Positions 10,556 through 21,530 of a stretch of DNA of 64,000 bases are shown in pieces; within the stretch, counting starts at the first letter, position 1, and every line of letters starts with the position of its first letter. The stretch is taken from contig OX381709.1 of NCBI GenBank assembly GCA_947462335.1, forward strand, positions 84,754,622 through 84,818,621. Direction: 5' to 3'. This stretch comes from Harmothoe impar (taxonomy: Eukaryota > Annelida > Polychaeta > Phyllodocida > Polynoidae). Under the pieces are notes generated by a model that did no database searches, was not told the origin of the DNA, and saw nothing but the letters and a program-made list of their open reading frames with translations. The translations under genes were made by a program, and so were the position numbers.

Positions 10556-10829
10556 GAGAGGGGTATTGACACCATTGGCTGACTCTGATAATTCGCCTGT
10601 GTGCACGGGGGGAGGAGAGGGTTTACAGCTTGCGCTTATAGAGCACTACTAGTGGAGGTTTGGATGAGGCGGCTATGACATATGATGTTTGTCTTAAAAA
10701 ATAGCCATGGCGCATGTCGATGTCGCTTAATTATGCTCATATCTCATGTCGATTTTAAGAATTGCTCATGTCACCTGTCACTGTGTTTTTCAAGCTTCAT
10801 GTCAAATGTCACTAGGCTTCATCTCGACT

Positions 10830-11195
10830 TTAGTGGTCCACACCACCGCTGCTGCTGCTGCTGCTGTCGGTGCTGCTGCTTGTGCTGCTTGTGCTGCTCA
10901 TGCAGCAGCTGCTGGCTGCTTGTGCTGCTGCTGCTGCTGCTGACAGATGCTACTGCTTGTGCTACTGCTCGTGCAGCAGCTGCCAGCAGCTGCTGGCAGC
11001 TGCTGGCTGCTTGTGCTGCTGACAAGGTCATGGGGGCTGCTGCTGACGATGTCACGGATGCTGCTGACAAATGCTACGGCTTGTGCTGCTCGTGCTGCTT
11101 GTGCTGCTGAAGTCGCTGCCAGCTGCTTGTGCTGCACGTGCAGCTGCTGCTGAAGCCGCTGCTAGATGCTGCTGCTTGTGCTGCACGAGACTGAG
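10830..11195 (-). pseudogene. Degenerate alanine-rich coding repeat, counterpart of the element 2 Ala-rich gene
   Basis: CTG/GCA-rich sequence in the same place relative to the left TIR as the 473-codon gene of element 2. On the minus strand short Ala-rich pieces such as TSAAQAARAAQAVAF can be read, but the frame shifts repeatedly, so no single ORF survives. Plus-strand frames also give Ala/Cys/Leu tracts, so orientation rests on analogy with element 2. The alternative is a simple CTG-type repeat. Confidence 0.4.
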
Positions 11196-11199
11196 TAGC

Positions 11200-12240
11200 C
11201 GCTATTCGGCGTTTCACTCCTTATGTACCCTGTCCTAGTTAATCCTCTTAAACGGCTGAAAAGGCTCTCTCAGCACAGAGACTCTACTCAATGTAAGAGA
11301 TCAGTTAAGTAAGTTTTCACATGCCACCTGACTACTGCGGGAGGGTTTAGACTTAAGCAGCTTAGTGCACACACGTGTCTGTTAGAAAAGCTACCTGCAC
11401 ACCTGCCTTCCTTTTTTCACTAGTATTTACCCCCTGCCGACTTATAAGGCACCTATACACGCCTTCTTGCTTCTAGAGCTAAGCTGACTGGCAGCTATTT
11501 TAAAAGAGAATACTGGTTACCTGTATAACGGATAAGGGGGTTATGAGATTAGCGTGTGTATACAAAAAAAAACAAAAAAAAAAGCTACAGGGGGCGCGTG
11601 TCTGTCTGTGAGGTAGAGTCCATGTGGTAAGCGACTCAAGTGTAAAACAACAGCACCTCCTCTTGTCGCAGTGAGTGGTGTAGACGGCGGCTGGCTAGTT
11701 GAATTTAAGCGTCAGCTTGAAAGATAAGGCCAAATAAAAAAAAAGGTTTGTTTCAGGTCACCTGACCGACCCTAGCAAAACAGGGTCGACTCTACGTTTT
11801 TTTTTAAGCAAGTTTGAAGAAAATTTCATATTTTTATACTTTTTGGGTCATTTTTAGAATTTCCACGGAGGATGGCTAGTGCTTTCATGTTAAAAAAATA
11901 AAATAAAATAAAATAAAAATCCGACCTACCGACCCCAGTCTTTCTGCCCATGTTACCTGAAACATACCTTTTTTTTTCTTTTTTTTTGGCTTAATCCGTT
12001 CACGGGCTGGCGCGTCACACCTGTCGTTAATCACCCCCTGTAGTCTTTGTATACACAGGTGACTCGGCTTTATCTCTTCACCAGCTATAATCCCATATAC
12101 ATGTAGCGCACGTTACACTCGTTAATTCTCTTTTCATGCTGATGGATTAGGGGTGGAAGGGTTCAGGTGAAAAGCGATTTGATTCTCTCTGGAAGAGGGT
12201 TGGAGCTCTAGGTGAAAACAAGCTTAGAACATCCAGATTA
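11200..12240. other. Element 1 internal sequence with a GGGTCGG-type repeat, no gene seen
   Basis: Contains one complete GGGTCGG/GTTTCAGGT foldback repeat (11,727-11,993) and, at 12,000-12,120, a block shared with element 2 at ~46,545-46,665 (GGGCTGGCGCGTCACACCTG ... CACCAGCTATAA). No convincing ORF. Confidence 0.5.
11727..11993. mobile_element. GGGTCGG/GTTTCAGGT inverted-repeat element
   Basis: Begins GGTTTGTTTCAGGTCACCTG, ends with CCATGTTACCTGAAACATACC, carries poly-A/T borders and inner GACCGACCCTA / TCCGACCTACCGACCC. A high-copy family in this window. Confidence 0.8.
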
Positions 12241-12253
12241 GCTGCTCTCTCGG

Positions 12254-12316
12254 CTATATAAAGAGCCTCATTTTTTCTAATCTCTGCCCACTTCGTCTTG
12301 TTGTACACTATCAGTC
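12254..12316 (+). promoter_or_regulatory. Shared TATA-box promoter of the AGTAGT family (element 1 copy)
   Basis: CTATATAAAGAGCCTCA at 12,254-12,270 and downstream CACTATCAGTCACGAGG are conserved at 46,725-46,790 in element 2. The TATA-to-TCAGTC spacing is ~57 bp, longer than a normal TATA-Inr distance, so the start site may be between them. Confidence 0.5.
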
Positions 12317-12732
12317 ACGAGGCAGACGCTGGAAGTAGCAGATGTTTGCAGTATGGTTTACACAGAGGTTACCTGCTAATAGGATTTTGTCAGAATAGGG
12401 TGAGTTGCTATTAAAATGAACATTTTAAATGGTTTGTTAATATGGTATCTGATGTTAATGAGCTAACACCTAACATTGAGGATTATGACCTCCCAGAGGG
12501 ACGTCTCGCTAAATTCTCCAGTCTTGACTATAGTCTTAACTGTCTAAAGACTGTGGAGCGCGTTAATGGGGGGGCCTCCTTACTAATTTCACTTGACCAG
12601 GCCAGCAGGGTCAACTAGGCTAGGTAATTACAACCACAAAGGTGGCTACTCAACATGCAAGTAGACCTACTACTACGAGATTGTCTTTTGACCACTCTGC
12701 TGCCGCCTGCTGGTCTGGCCATTACATGCTCT

Positions 12733-13180
12733 AGTATAGTTCTCCGCTCTTTTCGTCAGATGACGCCACAATAGGGTTTTTGTACATTTCCACGATACTC
12801 GCGAACATTTTAAACGCATAATGACCTATAATAAGCAACAAAGCACACTTCTAATATATTGAATATAAGAAACATGTCAACGCTGTGTATTTCTGATAGA
12901 ATGAGGCAGATTCTTTGAAATATCAACTAAACTATAGTGAGATTGAAAATACTACACCATATCTAAAGCGATATAAAAGCTATATAAAGTCAGAACCTCT
13001 GACGGATCGGTAGGATCACTCAACCATTCGTCCTCAAATGCCACACAGGGTTCCCGTCCAACAGGACTCTGAGCCTTGTCGCTTTTGAGGAAGGTTTGAT
13101 CTCATGTTGCTTAACATGTGGTGTAATTAATCAACACCGCGGCCCCTCTTTAGGGGCCACACAATAAACAAAGAATAAAA
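12733..13180 (+). pseudogene. 3' end block of an AGTAGT-family gene, copy 1 (frameshifted end plus 3' UTR)
   Basis: It corresponds to 47,171-47,640. The coding end YSS.LFRQM.PQ-stop is broken here by one extra T. The following ~400 nt are conserved, end in the stem-loop GGCCCCTCTTTAGGGGCC (13,141-13,158) and have AATAAA at 13,163. Confidence 0.5.
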
Positions 13181-13829
13181 AGGGTAGACCTTAGGTTTAA
13201 AGTGAATCTCCCAGGATTTTGGCGAAGTCGACAAAGGGGTAGATAACAGATTAACCTGCAAGAGACTATACGCAAACCTTGATACTCTCAGAGGGGGAGT
13301 CCCATATTGCGGACTTGTGGTCAGATCTATCCCTTCTAGGGGGCAGGTTGCATGTCGTAAATGTCTACTACAGACATTGGGATATATTGTTAATCTTACT
13401 CTAGGGTCTCCATAATTAGACCCTGAATCCGTTGTTAAACGGGTGTGAGGGGGTGGTAACTAATACTTATGAGATGTTAGCTTAGTTCATAGTCTCCTTA
13501 CCAATTTTCACTTGACCAGGCTGGCAGAGCCAACTAGTCTAGGTAATTATAACCACAAGGGCGGCTACTCAACATCTAAGTAGACCTACTACTACGAGAT
13601 TGTCTTTTTGGTCCTTCTGCTGCTTAGTTATTACATCCTCCAGTCTAGCTCGCCACACCCTTTGAGCAGCACCACCATTGCCTCGGTAAAAGTGTAGGGT
13701 GTGTGCTTTCCACCTTCAGGTATCCATAGATTCGATCACTATCACCCCCCTTGAAATGACTTCAGCTGTTAATTAGGGCGTAAAGCCACCAACCAAGTCC
13801 CTGTCAAAAGATGTGAATAACGAAACGCG

Positions 13830-14330
13830 CTAGTATAGTTCTCCGCTCTTTCGTCAGATGGTGCCACAATAGGGGTTTTGTACATTCCTACGATGCTCGC
13901 GAACATTTCAACGCATAATGAGCTACATAGGCAACAAAGCGCGCTTCTAATATATTAAAATATAAAAAACAATTCAATATTGTGTATTTCTGATAGAAAT
14001 GAGGCGGTTTCTTTAAATACCAACTAAACTATAGCGAGATGAAAAATACCACACCATATCTAAGGCTTTATAAAAAACTATAGAAAGTCATAACCTCACA
14101 CGGATCAGCATTCTGTTTGCAACGGATCACCCCTGACCCACTGGTCCTCGCATGCCACACACGGCTCTGCCGTGTTTGAGCTTTGAGGTATCACCCATCA
14201 AGTGATCCATGCCGCCCAACATGAAGCGTAATTAATAGCTGCTGTTGCATAGCACAGTGGCAGCATCTAACTAACTCTAAAGAGTTAGTCGGCCCCTCTT
14301 TAGGGGCCACACAATAAACAAAGAATACCC
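13830..14330 (+). pseudogene. 3' end block of an AGTAGT-family gene, copy 2
   Basis: A second copy within element 1. The terminal codons read YSSPLFRQMVPQ-stop, but the upstream coding exon is degenerate. The 3' UTR includes hairpin ACACGGC/GCCGTGT (14,159-14,175), AACTCT/AGAGTT and the invariant stem-loop at 14,291-14,308 followed by ACACAATAAACAAAGAATA. Confidence 0.5.
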
Positions 14331-14744
14331 TGAATCTGGGACCTGCGGGCGAGGGCCCCAACTGTGAAGTCATTATTGGCCACATTGGTAATATCAATTA
14401 AAACTTTAGACAACACCCACCTTAAGTATCATTAACGGACAATATCAATGAACTCAGCATCCGCCTGGTTACCACATTTAGCACCAATTTTACAACTCAC
14501 AGGGGCCACACTAGCCTCACCGCGCTTTTTATTGCTCTGCTGATTTCTCCAATCCAAAACATGAGGTATCTAGTCTAGCTGTGAGCTCATTGGGCCAAAC
14601 AAAAAAATAATCCGTGTTCAGGTAACATGGCCCAAAAAAAAAATAGGGTAGGTCGGTCGATTTTTTTTTAGGATTTTTTTTTTAGGGTTTTGAGATGAGT
14701 TGTATGAGAGAATCACATTGTATAGAGTTGTTATTTGATAATGT
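14331..14744. other. Element 1 internal sequence with half of a GGGTCGG-type repeat
   Basis: 14,612-14,690 is the left half of a GGGTCGG/GTTTCAGGT repeat; a right half lies at ~16,370-16,470. The younger element copy B separates them. No gene seen. Confidence 0.5.
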
Positions 14745-15019
14745 CCCAGTGAACAAAAAACGTATTTTAACGTTCTGCAACGTTTCAAAGTGTAACGTTA
14801 TTTTACGTTATATGTAAAACGTTATTTAACGTTTTTATATGGTTATGATTTATCACACAAATGTTGGTAAGCAAAGCATAGATGTACTGAACAAATAGAT
14901 AGCTTATAGAGTGATCTTCTTTTCGTTTTAGTAATGAAATGCATATAAAACATTTCATCATTAATAAGAAAATGCATATGCTACATATTTCAACAAAACA
15001 TAATTGTTTTCCTAGCATG

Positions 15020-15095
15020 GGTGAGACTTGAACTCATTTCATGAGGTGTCGTGGGCAAGAGCTGTAGTCATTAGGCTACATAGCCACACATAGCT
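15020..15095 (-). other. tRNA-like segment in element copy B (minus strand)
   Basis: The minus strand has TATGTAGCCTAATGAC (A-box-like) then GAGTTCAAGTCTCACCCATG (B-box-like). Confidence 0.45.
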
Positions 15096-15646
15096 CTAGT
15101 GCAAAAGCAGAGGGTACATAATCATAGGTCTGCTCTAGAGAATCCCTTTTGAACATAATTATGGTCCTGGGCATATTTCTAAAGTTTTTCTCCATTGAAA
15201 AAAAAAGTTGAAAGGATATATAAATATACTAAGGGCTAGTTATGTATAACTTCTGAATGAGAGCCACCACCACAGACTCCATAGTACAGTGGCAGAATGC
15301 ATGCCTTCATATCCAAAGGTTGATGGTTCACGCCCCGGACAGCCAACACCTTTTAGGAAAATTTTATAAACTTGTTCCAATATGAGACAAAGGTCCCTTG
15401 GTGGTCTAAGGTCAAACTAGATAATGCATCTGCGCAGTAGATGAAAATGACTGTAAAAAGTAACTACATTTTTTTGATACTCTATTATAATATTGTTTAT
15501 GATAATTATTGCCTATCCAGAAAATGTGATTTCAACATATGGTCCCGGGCACATTTCTATGTTTTCTTGTGGTTTGAAATTAAAAAAAAGTAGGGGGATG
15601 TGATCTGGTCACAGGAAGTCAATGTATAGTCTTCAATGTGGACTAG

Positions 15647-15730
15647 GTACTATCTGGCTCTGTGGCCACTCTGTCTGAGGCGTAGGGGATCTGATCAGAA
15701 GGTTGTGAGTTCGATCCTCACCCATGTCTC
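15647..15730 (+). other. tRNA-like segment in element copy B (plus strand)
   Basis: The B box GAGTTCGATCCTCACC is clear; the A box (TGGCCACTCTGTC) is poor. Confidence 0.4.
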
Positions 15731-16218
15731 CATTTTCGACTGGTGCTGCCACCTAGGACTATGTGGGTACTTATGGTTATGGTTGTGCCATATGGTATAT
15801 AAAATTTGGTTACCAGATCTATAATCTTTTGCATTTTGGTTACCGCCTAAAGGACTCTTGGAATGGGTGGGCCACCTTAATTATAACATTATGGTCCATT
15901 CACATGCAATTGAGTGGTTTTTAATTTGGTCTTTTAAAATGATAAACGATAATAATCACTCAATTAAAATGTAGTCTAATACAGGCATAGAACTCAGACT
16001 ACCACCAAAGACTGGTGACCATTCAAAACCCAAAAAAACGTAAAATAACGTTGTCATAACGTTACACATTCAAACGTTTTTGTATAACGTTATTATAACG
16101 TTATTTTGAGTCAACGTTTTAACGTCAGATAACGTCATATTTCCGTCATTCTATAACGTTTACCAAACCTTTAGAAAACGTTATTGTAACGTCAGATAAC
16201 GTTTTTTTGTTAGCTGGG

Positions 16219-17522
16219 GTAGGACCAATATCTGTCTAATTAAGCCATTATCAGCACTGTTTTTGTCATAGAAAGGATTTCCTCCCTTCTTATCTTTCAA
16301 ATGATGACAAATAGGCTAGTTGAAGGTCATTAGGTACTCCTTTCCCCTTTGGTGATAACCTAGATCAGGAAAAGTCTAAAAAAAATAAAAAAATCTAAAA
16401 AAAGATTAGGGTCGGGGCAAAATGATAGGGTCGGTCGGGTTACCTGAACACAACTTTTTTTTTGTTTGGCCTTAGGTAAGTCCTTTGTCGACCTCGCCGG
16501 CAAGTCCCGGATTCAGTATAGAAAGACTAAGGGGACGGGGGGTAGGTCTATAGGTTTAGTGCTATCTGTGTCATTAGACCATTTAAGTGACATGTGACAC
16601 TAGCATTCTTAAAAATCGACATGCGACATGAATAAGAAATTCTCAATTACGGTGCCCCTACATTTTCTCCCTTAGTGACACTATTAGTATTATAGTAGTA
16701 CCGAGAACTATCCTCTTTTTTTTTTAGAAAACTAAGTAAAAATATCCTTCTTCATGTCCAGTTACATACAATGCCGATCAATTTGACACTGTAGCAGCCT
16801 GTCTCCATATCTGTATGCTGCATAAATGCACAATACACGGTTCTGCACGCACTTAAACCAAGGCTAACATGGTTGACCTATATAGATGTGATACTCTCGT
16901 TTTCGGGGCTAGTAGAAATTAGGCGTCTAATACGGACGTTCCGGGTTCGAACCCTCACTAAGTTTTAGTCAAGACGTCTAGCCACGTCGCCTAAGGCGAC
17001 GAAAGCGCGTCAAAGCGTTTACAGGGTTCGAACCCGTGAGCTGCTCCTTGGGGCTGCAAAAAACGCTTAGACACTGAAATCCCATAGGGAAAAAATTTTG
17101 GGTTTTTGGACTTTAGGCCTTAATTTGAGGGTGATCCCGGGCTGATAGAAAAAATAATTCTTGGACGAGCGGATAGCTCTGGATCTCTTTTATCTAAAAC
17201 AGCGAAAAATTGATTATGGTTTCGCCGCAATTCATCCGACGGGGGGTAATCAGCCCCCCCCTCTGCCAATCAAGGCAGTGAATCTTGGCGACCGTGCGAT
17301 CACTCACGGCCACCGCGACGAACCGACAGAAGAGATCGGCATCTTAGTATGATTCGTGTGACCTACTTAGAGGCTCACACGGTGGAGGTGTGTCCGGCGT
17401 TCGGCGCGCTGATTGGCTACTGGTGGGAGGCGCTGTGCCGCGTCAAGAACTTCACCTATTTGGGGCGGCTGTTAAAGGCGCACTGAGTTGAGGTGCACCT
17501 TTAAGCAAGAGCGCGATCCGGC
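16219..17522. other. Element 1 internal sequence, no supported gene
   Basis: 16,222-16,270 (ACCAATATCTGTCTAATTAA) is shared with element 2 at ~49,407. 16,560-16,650 holds the GACATG/AAAATCGACATG microrepeat. Two GGGTTCGAACCC-type boxes lie near 16,945 and 17,025, and GTCGCCTAAGGCGAC at 16,985 is palindromic. A 63-codon open stretch at 17,161-17,352 lacks an ATG start and any recognisable motif. Confidence 0.4.
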
Positions 17523-17612
17523 CTAGTCTTGCGGACCTCTGTTTAGAGAGTGTAGCAAGCGGCTATGTCGCGCTCTCCAACCACAGGCTTAACAGTGGTC
17601 CGCAAGACTAGA
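17523..17612. repeat. Inverted repeat with CTAGTCTTGCGGACC arms
   Basis: CTAGTCTTGCGGACC near 17,523-17,540 pairs with GGTCCGCAAGACTAG near 17,594-17,612; the neighbouring CTGTT/AACAG also pairs. The loop is ~50 nt. Confidence 0.7.
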
Positions 17613-19555
17613 GTGCAAGACGCGTGCACACACAGACTGAACAGACACACACAGACCCACACACCCACACACTCCTATCAGTGAGACGTCTAGCAGATTC
17701 GGGAGAGGCGACCAGGGAGGTACTCTCGGCTAGCGGCCACTAATTGCCTGTTTAGATAAGGCACAGAAACAAGGGTGATGACAGACTACGTGTTCAAGCA
17801 GCCAACATGCCCTGACACTTGATAATGGGTGTGGACCGCTAAATTCGATATGGTGACATGACCATTTCTTATAATCGACAAACGACATGAGGTCTAATGA
17901 CAAGTGACATGAGGCCCAAAAAATCATAGTGACAGGTGACATGAACATTTCTTAAAATCGACATGGGATATGAACATTATTAAGTGACATTGCCATGTGA
18001 CATGGTCATTTTCTAAGATCGACATTCGACATGGGGACCCCCTATCCAGAGCCCCTTGATAGATGACAGCTGTTGTGTGTAAGAAAAGTGTATGCCTCAC
18101 AATCAAAAGATGATAAAAGGCTTTATCCCACTCGATGTGGGTTTTGAATCAAATATCAAGGGATCAAATATCAGATCGATATTTGACGTCGTCAAGTGAT
18201 ATCTGACGTTGTCAATCACTTTTACTATGTAGTCAAGGTCGTAAAAACAGAGCCCCCTGATTGGTCAACAGCATGAATGAAAGTTGCATCTCAAACTTTT
18301 AATACTCGGTATGGGGCCCCGTGGGGCTGGGACCAATATTTGCAATTTTCGGAAATACTGTCGAGAATTTCTAGATGGAAACACCTTGTCTGGGGTAATT
18401 TGACCTCTACTCTTCGATATTCAAGTAATACTCAAGCTATTCTGACTCTAAACATGAGTAAAACGGTCATTTACCAGCGTTATCGGCAGCGCCGACATCA
18501 ACAACTGCTGATCTCCCTTGGTTACATGACCCAGCTCCGTTTCTAAGGCCTCATGGATCGGGGCCCTGAAGGGGGATCTGCAGAGGCCCTATATCGGGCC
18601 CTAGATATGTACATTATATTAATATCTCATAACTTAATTTACTCTAAAATCTTTTGATGGTTCATAACCTTGACCCTTATCTCCTTTTCTCGCGGGATAA
18701 AGATAGAATTTGGTTGTTGGCGTGGCCTCTCGTGGATATCTGCTCTTCTCCACAGCACCTCTCGAGCCCCCTGCGGGGCCTCTAGGGGCTGCTAGACGTC
18801 TCTCTGCTATGTAGTGTGGGATGTAAAAGAACCCTTGTCTCGGTAAAAGGGCCAATAGATTCGATCACCATCACCGCTCTTGAAATGACCATAGCTGTTA
18901 ACTAAGGCGTAAAGCAACCCACACACCCACACACCCACACACCCACACATTTTTCTGTATGAGCCTTCAGACCTCAAGCTGCTCAGTGTACGGGACTAGG
19001 TTTTGTCATAGGCCCTACGGACGCTACTCAAGGTAAAAATAAGAGAGCTGTCTCACCATGACATTGGGCTGGCTGTAGTTTTTTATGTTTCGGTACCTAC
19101 AACCAAAACAGCCAGTACCCGCCCCAGGGCTTCATGTCGCACGCGGGAAAAGTATAACGGTGGCGCCAACTGTCGGAATAGCGGGTACACTACGTCAGTA
19201 GTTCTTTTGTTCTCCGCTGAGTGACTGGGCGAAATGTAGTCGGTAGCTCTATTTTCTGTGCACTGTTCTGTTCATTTTCTACACTTAACACTTAAATAGA
19301 CCGCGTGTTTGTACAAGCTTACCGTTTTTATCAGTGCAAAAATTAAATAAGCATCGGATAGAACACTAAAAAAATGAGAAAGTAATCCAGCACTTAGTAT
19401 AAGGCACCAGTTTTATCATGAGACACCGAAAGTCTGGTTTTTTTAAGGTGGATAAGACAGTCGACTGAGAGCTCCAAACTAACCAAAAACGTACCAGAGG
19501 GAGAACGTACCCGACAGGGCAGGGGCCGTCTACACCCCGGCTCTGATTGATGAGC
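17613..19555. other. Element 1 internal sequence with microrepeats and a SINE-like tail
   Basis: 17,840-18,040 carries four or more GACATG...AAAATCGACATG microrepeats. 18,800-18,915 resembles part of a SINE tail (GGGATGTAAAAGAACCC ... GATTCGATCACCATCACC ... AAGGCGTAAAGC), also seen at 13,670-13,800 and 29,020-29,110. An 89-codon open stretch at 18,277-18,546 has no recognisable feature and is not called. Confidence 0.4.
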
Positions 19556-19708
19556 AAGCGACAAGTGCTACAGAGGGCCTATTCCTCTTTTGAGGTGGGC
19601 CCGAAATTGAACAAAAGAATAAACTCAAGAAAAAGCCTTAGGCTTAAAAGAGTTGTAGATACTGATTTTAACGAAGAAGTCACATTCATTAGTTTACAAA
19701 TAGCCCGT
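19556..19708 (+). CDS. Candidate first exon of an element 1 gene entering the right TIR
   Basis: An ATG (MSKRQVLQRAYSSFEV) opens a 51-codon basic reading frame that ends at a good splice donor, CCCGT followed by GTAAGTACG, inside the TIR. The last residues (ISLQIAR) and the donor lie in or at the TIR edge, so the left TIR offers the same ending on the minus strand. The rest of the protein, if any, is not found. No family recognised. Confidence 0.3.
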
Positions 19709-20396
19709 GTAAGTACGCCCATGTCTTGCTTATTTCTCATAGGGTTGTAAGATAGTCACATCATGATGCACATCATCATAAACGCAATCATGATACCTTT
19801 CATTGTAAGTAGACTCGCCTCTCTGCCCTCTCTTTTAGAGAGGGCAGAGAAGCGAGTCTCACTCTTAAAAAACCCTTCCCCTCCCCCCCTCCCCCCCTCC
19901 CCCCCCCATGCATCTTAAAGAGTGCCCCCCAGAGTGCCCCTCCCCCCCTAGAAAAAAAGAGCCGTATTTTTAAATTATTTTTTAGCAAGCTTTCAGCTTG
20001 CTTTTTTTTTCTTTTTTAAAATTTACTTATCCATAAAAATCTCAATTGACTTATTTGAAATTCGCGCCAACCTAGTAGTCACGTGACCCCCTTAAGTAGG
20101 TCACTTCCCGTCACGTGACCTATTTGAATTTCCCGCCAACATGGTGGTCACGTGACCCTCTTAAGTAGGTCACTTCCGGTCAAGTGACCTATTTGAATTT
20201 CCCGCCCAAAGGTCACGTGACCGGAAGTAGGTCACTTCCGGTCACGTGACCTATTTGAATTTCCCGCCAAAAGGGAGGCCTCTCATTGGCTGCTTTTGAA
20301 TTTCCCGCCAAAAGGGAGGCCTCTGATTGGCTGCAGGTCGATTGAGTAATAAACAGTACTTAACTATAGTCCCGTTCCGATACATACTATACTACT
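19688..20396. repeat. Right TIR of AGTAGT element 1
   Basis: Inverted copy of 9361-10,071 with only scattered differences, including the E2F/E-box/CCAAT cluster, hairpin and G/C-run block. Confidence 0.9.
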
Positions 20397-20601
20397 GCTG
20401 ACACATGTCAGATTTTAGCAACTATAACTATAAAATGTTTAAATGCGATGGTACAGGTGGTATTTGTAGATTCGCCTTAGTCATTAGATCAGGCGAATCT
20501 ACAAATGACGGAAATAAGCCGCAGTGCCACCCTGAGTCTCACCCTGAGTTGAATAACCACAAAATCTACCCTATTTGATAAAACATAGTTTCGCGCCTTA
20601 C

Positions 20602-20647
20602 CTGTAGAGAGACACAGTGCCACTAGTAGTACGCAGCTGGTCAACAT
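20602..20647 (-). CDS. Signal-peptide exon, probable exon 1 of the nicotinic receptor gene
   Basis: ATG at 20,647 opens MLTSCVLLVALCLST, a compact hydrophobic signal peptide, and the exon ends ...CTACAG before donor GTAAGG. It leaves one base of a split codon (phase 1), exactly what exon 2 at 2909 needs, giving an alanine before SAGSRM. The two exons lie ~17.7 kb apart on the same strand. Linking them is inference; transcript data would decide. If correct, AGTAGT element 1 sits in intron 1. Confidence 0.6.
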
Positions 20648-20747
20648 GGTATTGCGGCTCCCCAGCTCCTCCAGGTGACTTTTACCACAAGTAGGTCTAG
20701 ATCTACAAGGGGGTGTCAGTGTAGGCCTGGTGGGAAGCCGTACTCAC

Positions 20748-20807
20748 CAATGTATGGATCCCTGTACTGGTGTTGTTCACACAGTCAATGGATGGAGTAA
20801 CTCGGTA
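20748..20807 (-). CDS. Possible 60-nt exon upstream of the signal-peptide exon
   Basis: Acceptor TTTTCAG and donor GTGAGT bound an open stretch reading YRVTPSIDCVNNTSTGIHTL. A loosely similar stretch (YNTSIDPPAAG then GTAGAA) lies at ~23,236-23,300. They may be exons of another gene, exon remnants or chance splice-like sites. Confidence 0.2.
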
Positions 20808-20809
20808 CT

Positions 20810-21530
20810 GAAAATCGTCAATAACAAACTGATCTGCTGAATGGTTTCAATGGCCTCAGTAATAGCTCGTTTAACAAATAATCAGAGAATATGTATTTCC
20901 CGGCAGGCCAGGTCTCCCAGATAGTGACTAGGTACAGTGCAGCCTCGATTATCTGGCCGTCAATTATCGGGCTACTTTGTAGGGCACAGTTCTATAAATG
21001 AGCATAGAACATGCTTTCCTAATCTGGCAGATTCAACATCCGGCCGTGTTTCTCTGAAACATACAAGGGTGGTCGGAGTATTGTCCTGAATAGTGTCGTC
21101 AATGATAGACTAAGATGCTCCCTCGATCTAGTAAATAGTCACACATCAGGCAGATGACACAATGATTATGAAGTTATAAACTGAGCTGCTCTCTCAGTTC
21201 AATAGATCCATAGTCACAGAATATGTAGTCACACGACTGAGTCTCACAAATAGTCACAAAATATGAAATCCCAAGACTAAGTTATCCAGATAACCACACG
21301 ATATGAGGTCCCCATGTCAGGTTTCTCAGATATGAAGTGCTCAGTAGGTGGCTTACTCTTCGGGAATCGCTGCTTCCTCCCCCTGACCTGCTCTCTACTG
21401 CTCTGACCTGCTCCTTGCCTGCCTCTCTGCCCGTGTCGCGTCTTCTCTGCACTGACAACCTTTATGCCCCGAGCCTTGGTCTATAGTGACTTTCCCAGGG
21501 AACCACTGCTCCCTCCCCCTGAGCTGCTCC
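20810..21530. other. No gene recognised
   Basis: Unique-looking sequence upstream of the receptor exon 1 (possible promoter region); I see no TATA box or exon that I can support. 21,433-21,475 (GTCTTCTCTGCACTGACAAC) recurs at ~22,925-22,962, flanking the next array. Confidence 0.4.

Larger units (their letters stand above)
14745..16218. mobile_element. ~1.47-kb CCCAG/AACGTT element with tRNA-like sequences (copy B)
   Basis: Begins CCCAGTGAACAAAAAACG, ends GTTTTTTTGTTAGCTGGG, with GT on both flanks. The interior has tRNA-like segments on the minus strand (~15,020-15,095, GAGTTCAAGTCTC B box with TAGCCTAATGAC A box) and on the plus strand (~15,647-15,730, GAGTTCGATCC). Inserted in element 1. 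No transposase ORF. Confidence 0.7.
9361..20396. mobile_element. AGTAGT element 1: 11.0-kb element with ~710-bp TIRs and 6-bp target duplication
   Basis: The ends are AGTAGTATTGTATGTATCGG (left) and its inverse ...CCGATACATACTATACTACT (right). GCTGAC immediately flanks both sides (9355-9360 and 20397-20402), a 6-bp target duplication. AG...CT termini, TIRs of hundreds of bp and 6-bp duplications are the hallmarks of Polintons/Mavericks, but I see no protein-primed DNA polymerase, retroviral-like integrase, packaging ATPase or capsid ORF. It is therefore a non-autonomous relative or a different family. It shares TIR ends and internal blocks with element 2. It lies inside intron 1 of the receptor gene and itself contains younger insertions (10.28-10.55 and 14.75-16.22 kb). 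Confidence 0.85.

Noticed and set aside
10682..11153. Several overlapping Ala/Cys/Gln/Leu-rich ORFs on both strands
   Set aside because: All are frames of one CTG-type repeat; at most one decayed Ala-rich gene is retained as a pseudogene.
17161..17352. 63-codon ORF in element 1
   Set aside because: Starts at TTG, no splice context or motif; chance open frame not excluded.
18634..18855. Minus-strand 73-codon ORF
   Set aside because: Overlaps a SINE-like tail repeat and has no recognisable motif.
19150..19180. TGGCGCCAACTGTCGG as a retroviral primer-binding site
   Set aside because: Resembles a tRNA-Lys-type site for a few bases, but no LTR or gag-pol adjoins it.
9361..20396. Calling the AGTAGT elements definite Polintons
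   Set aside because: Only the ends and 6-bp duplication fit; no PolB, integrase, protease, ATPase or capsid gene could be found.
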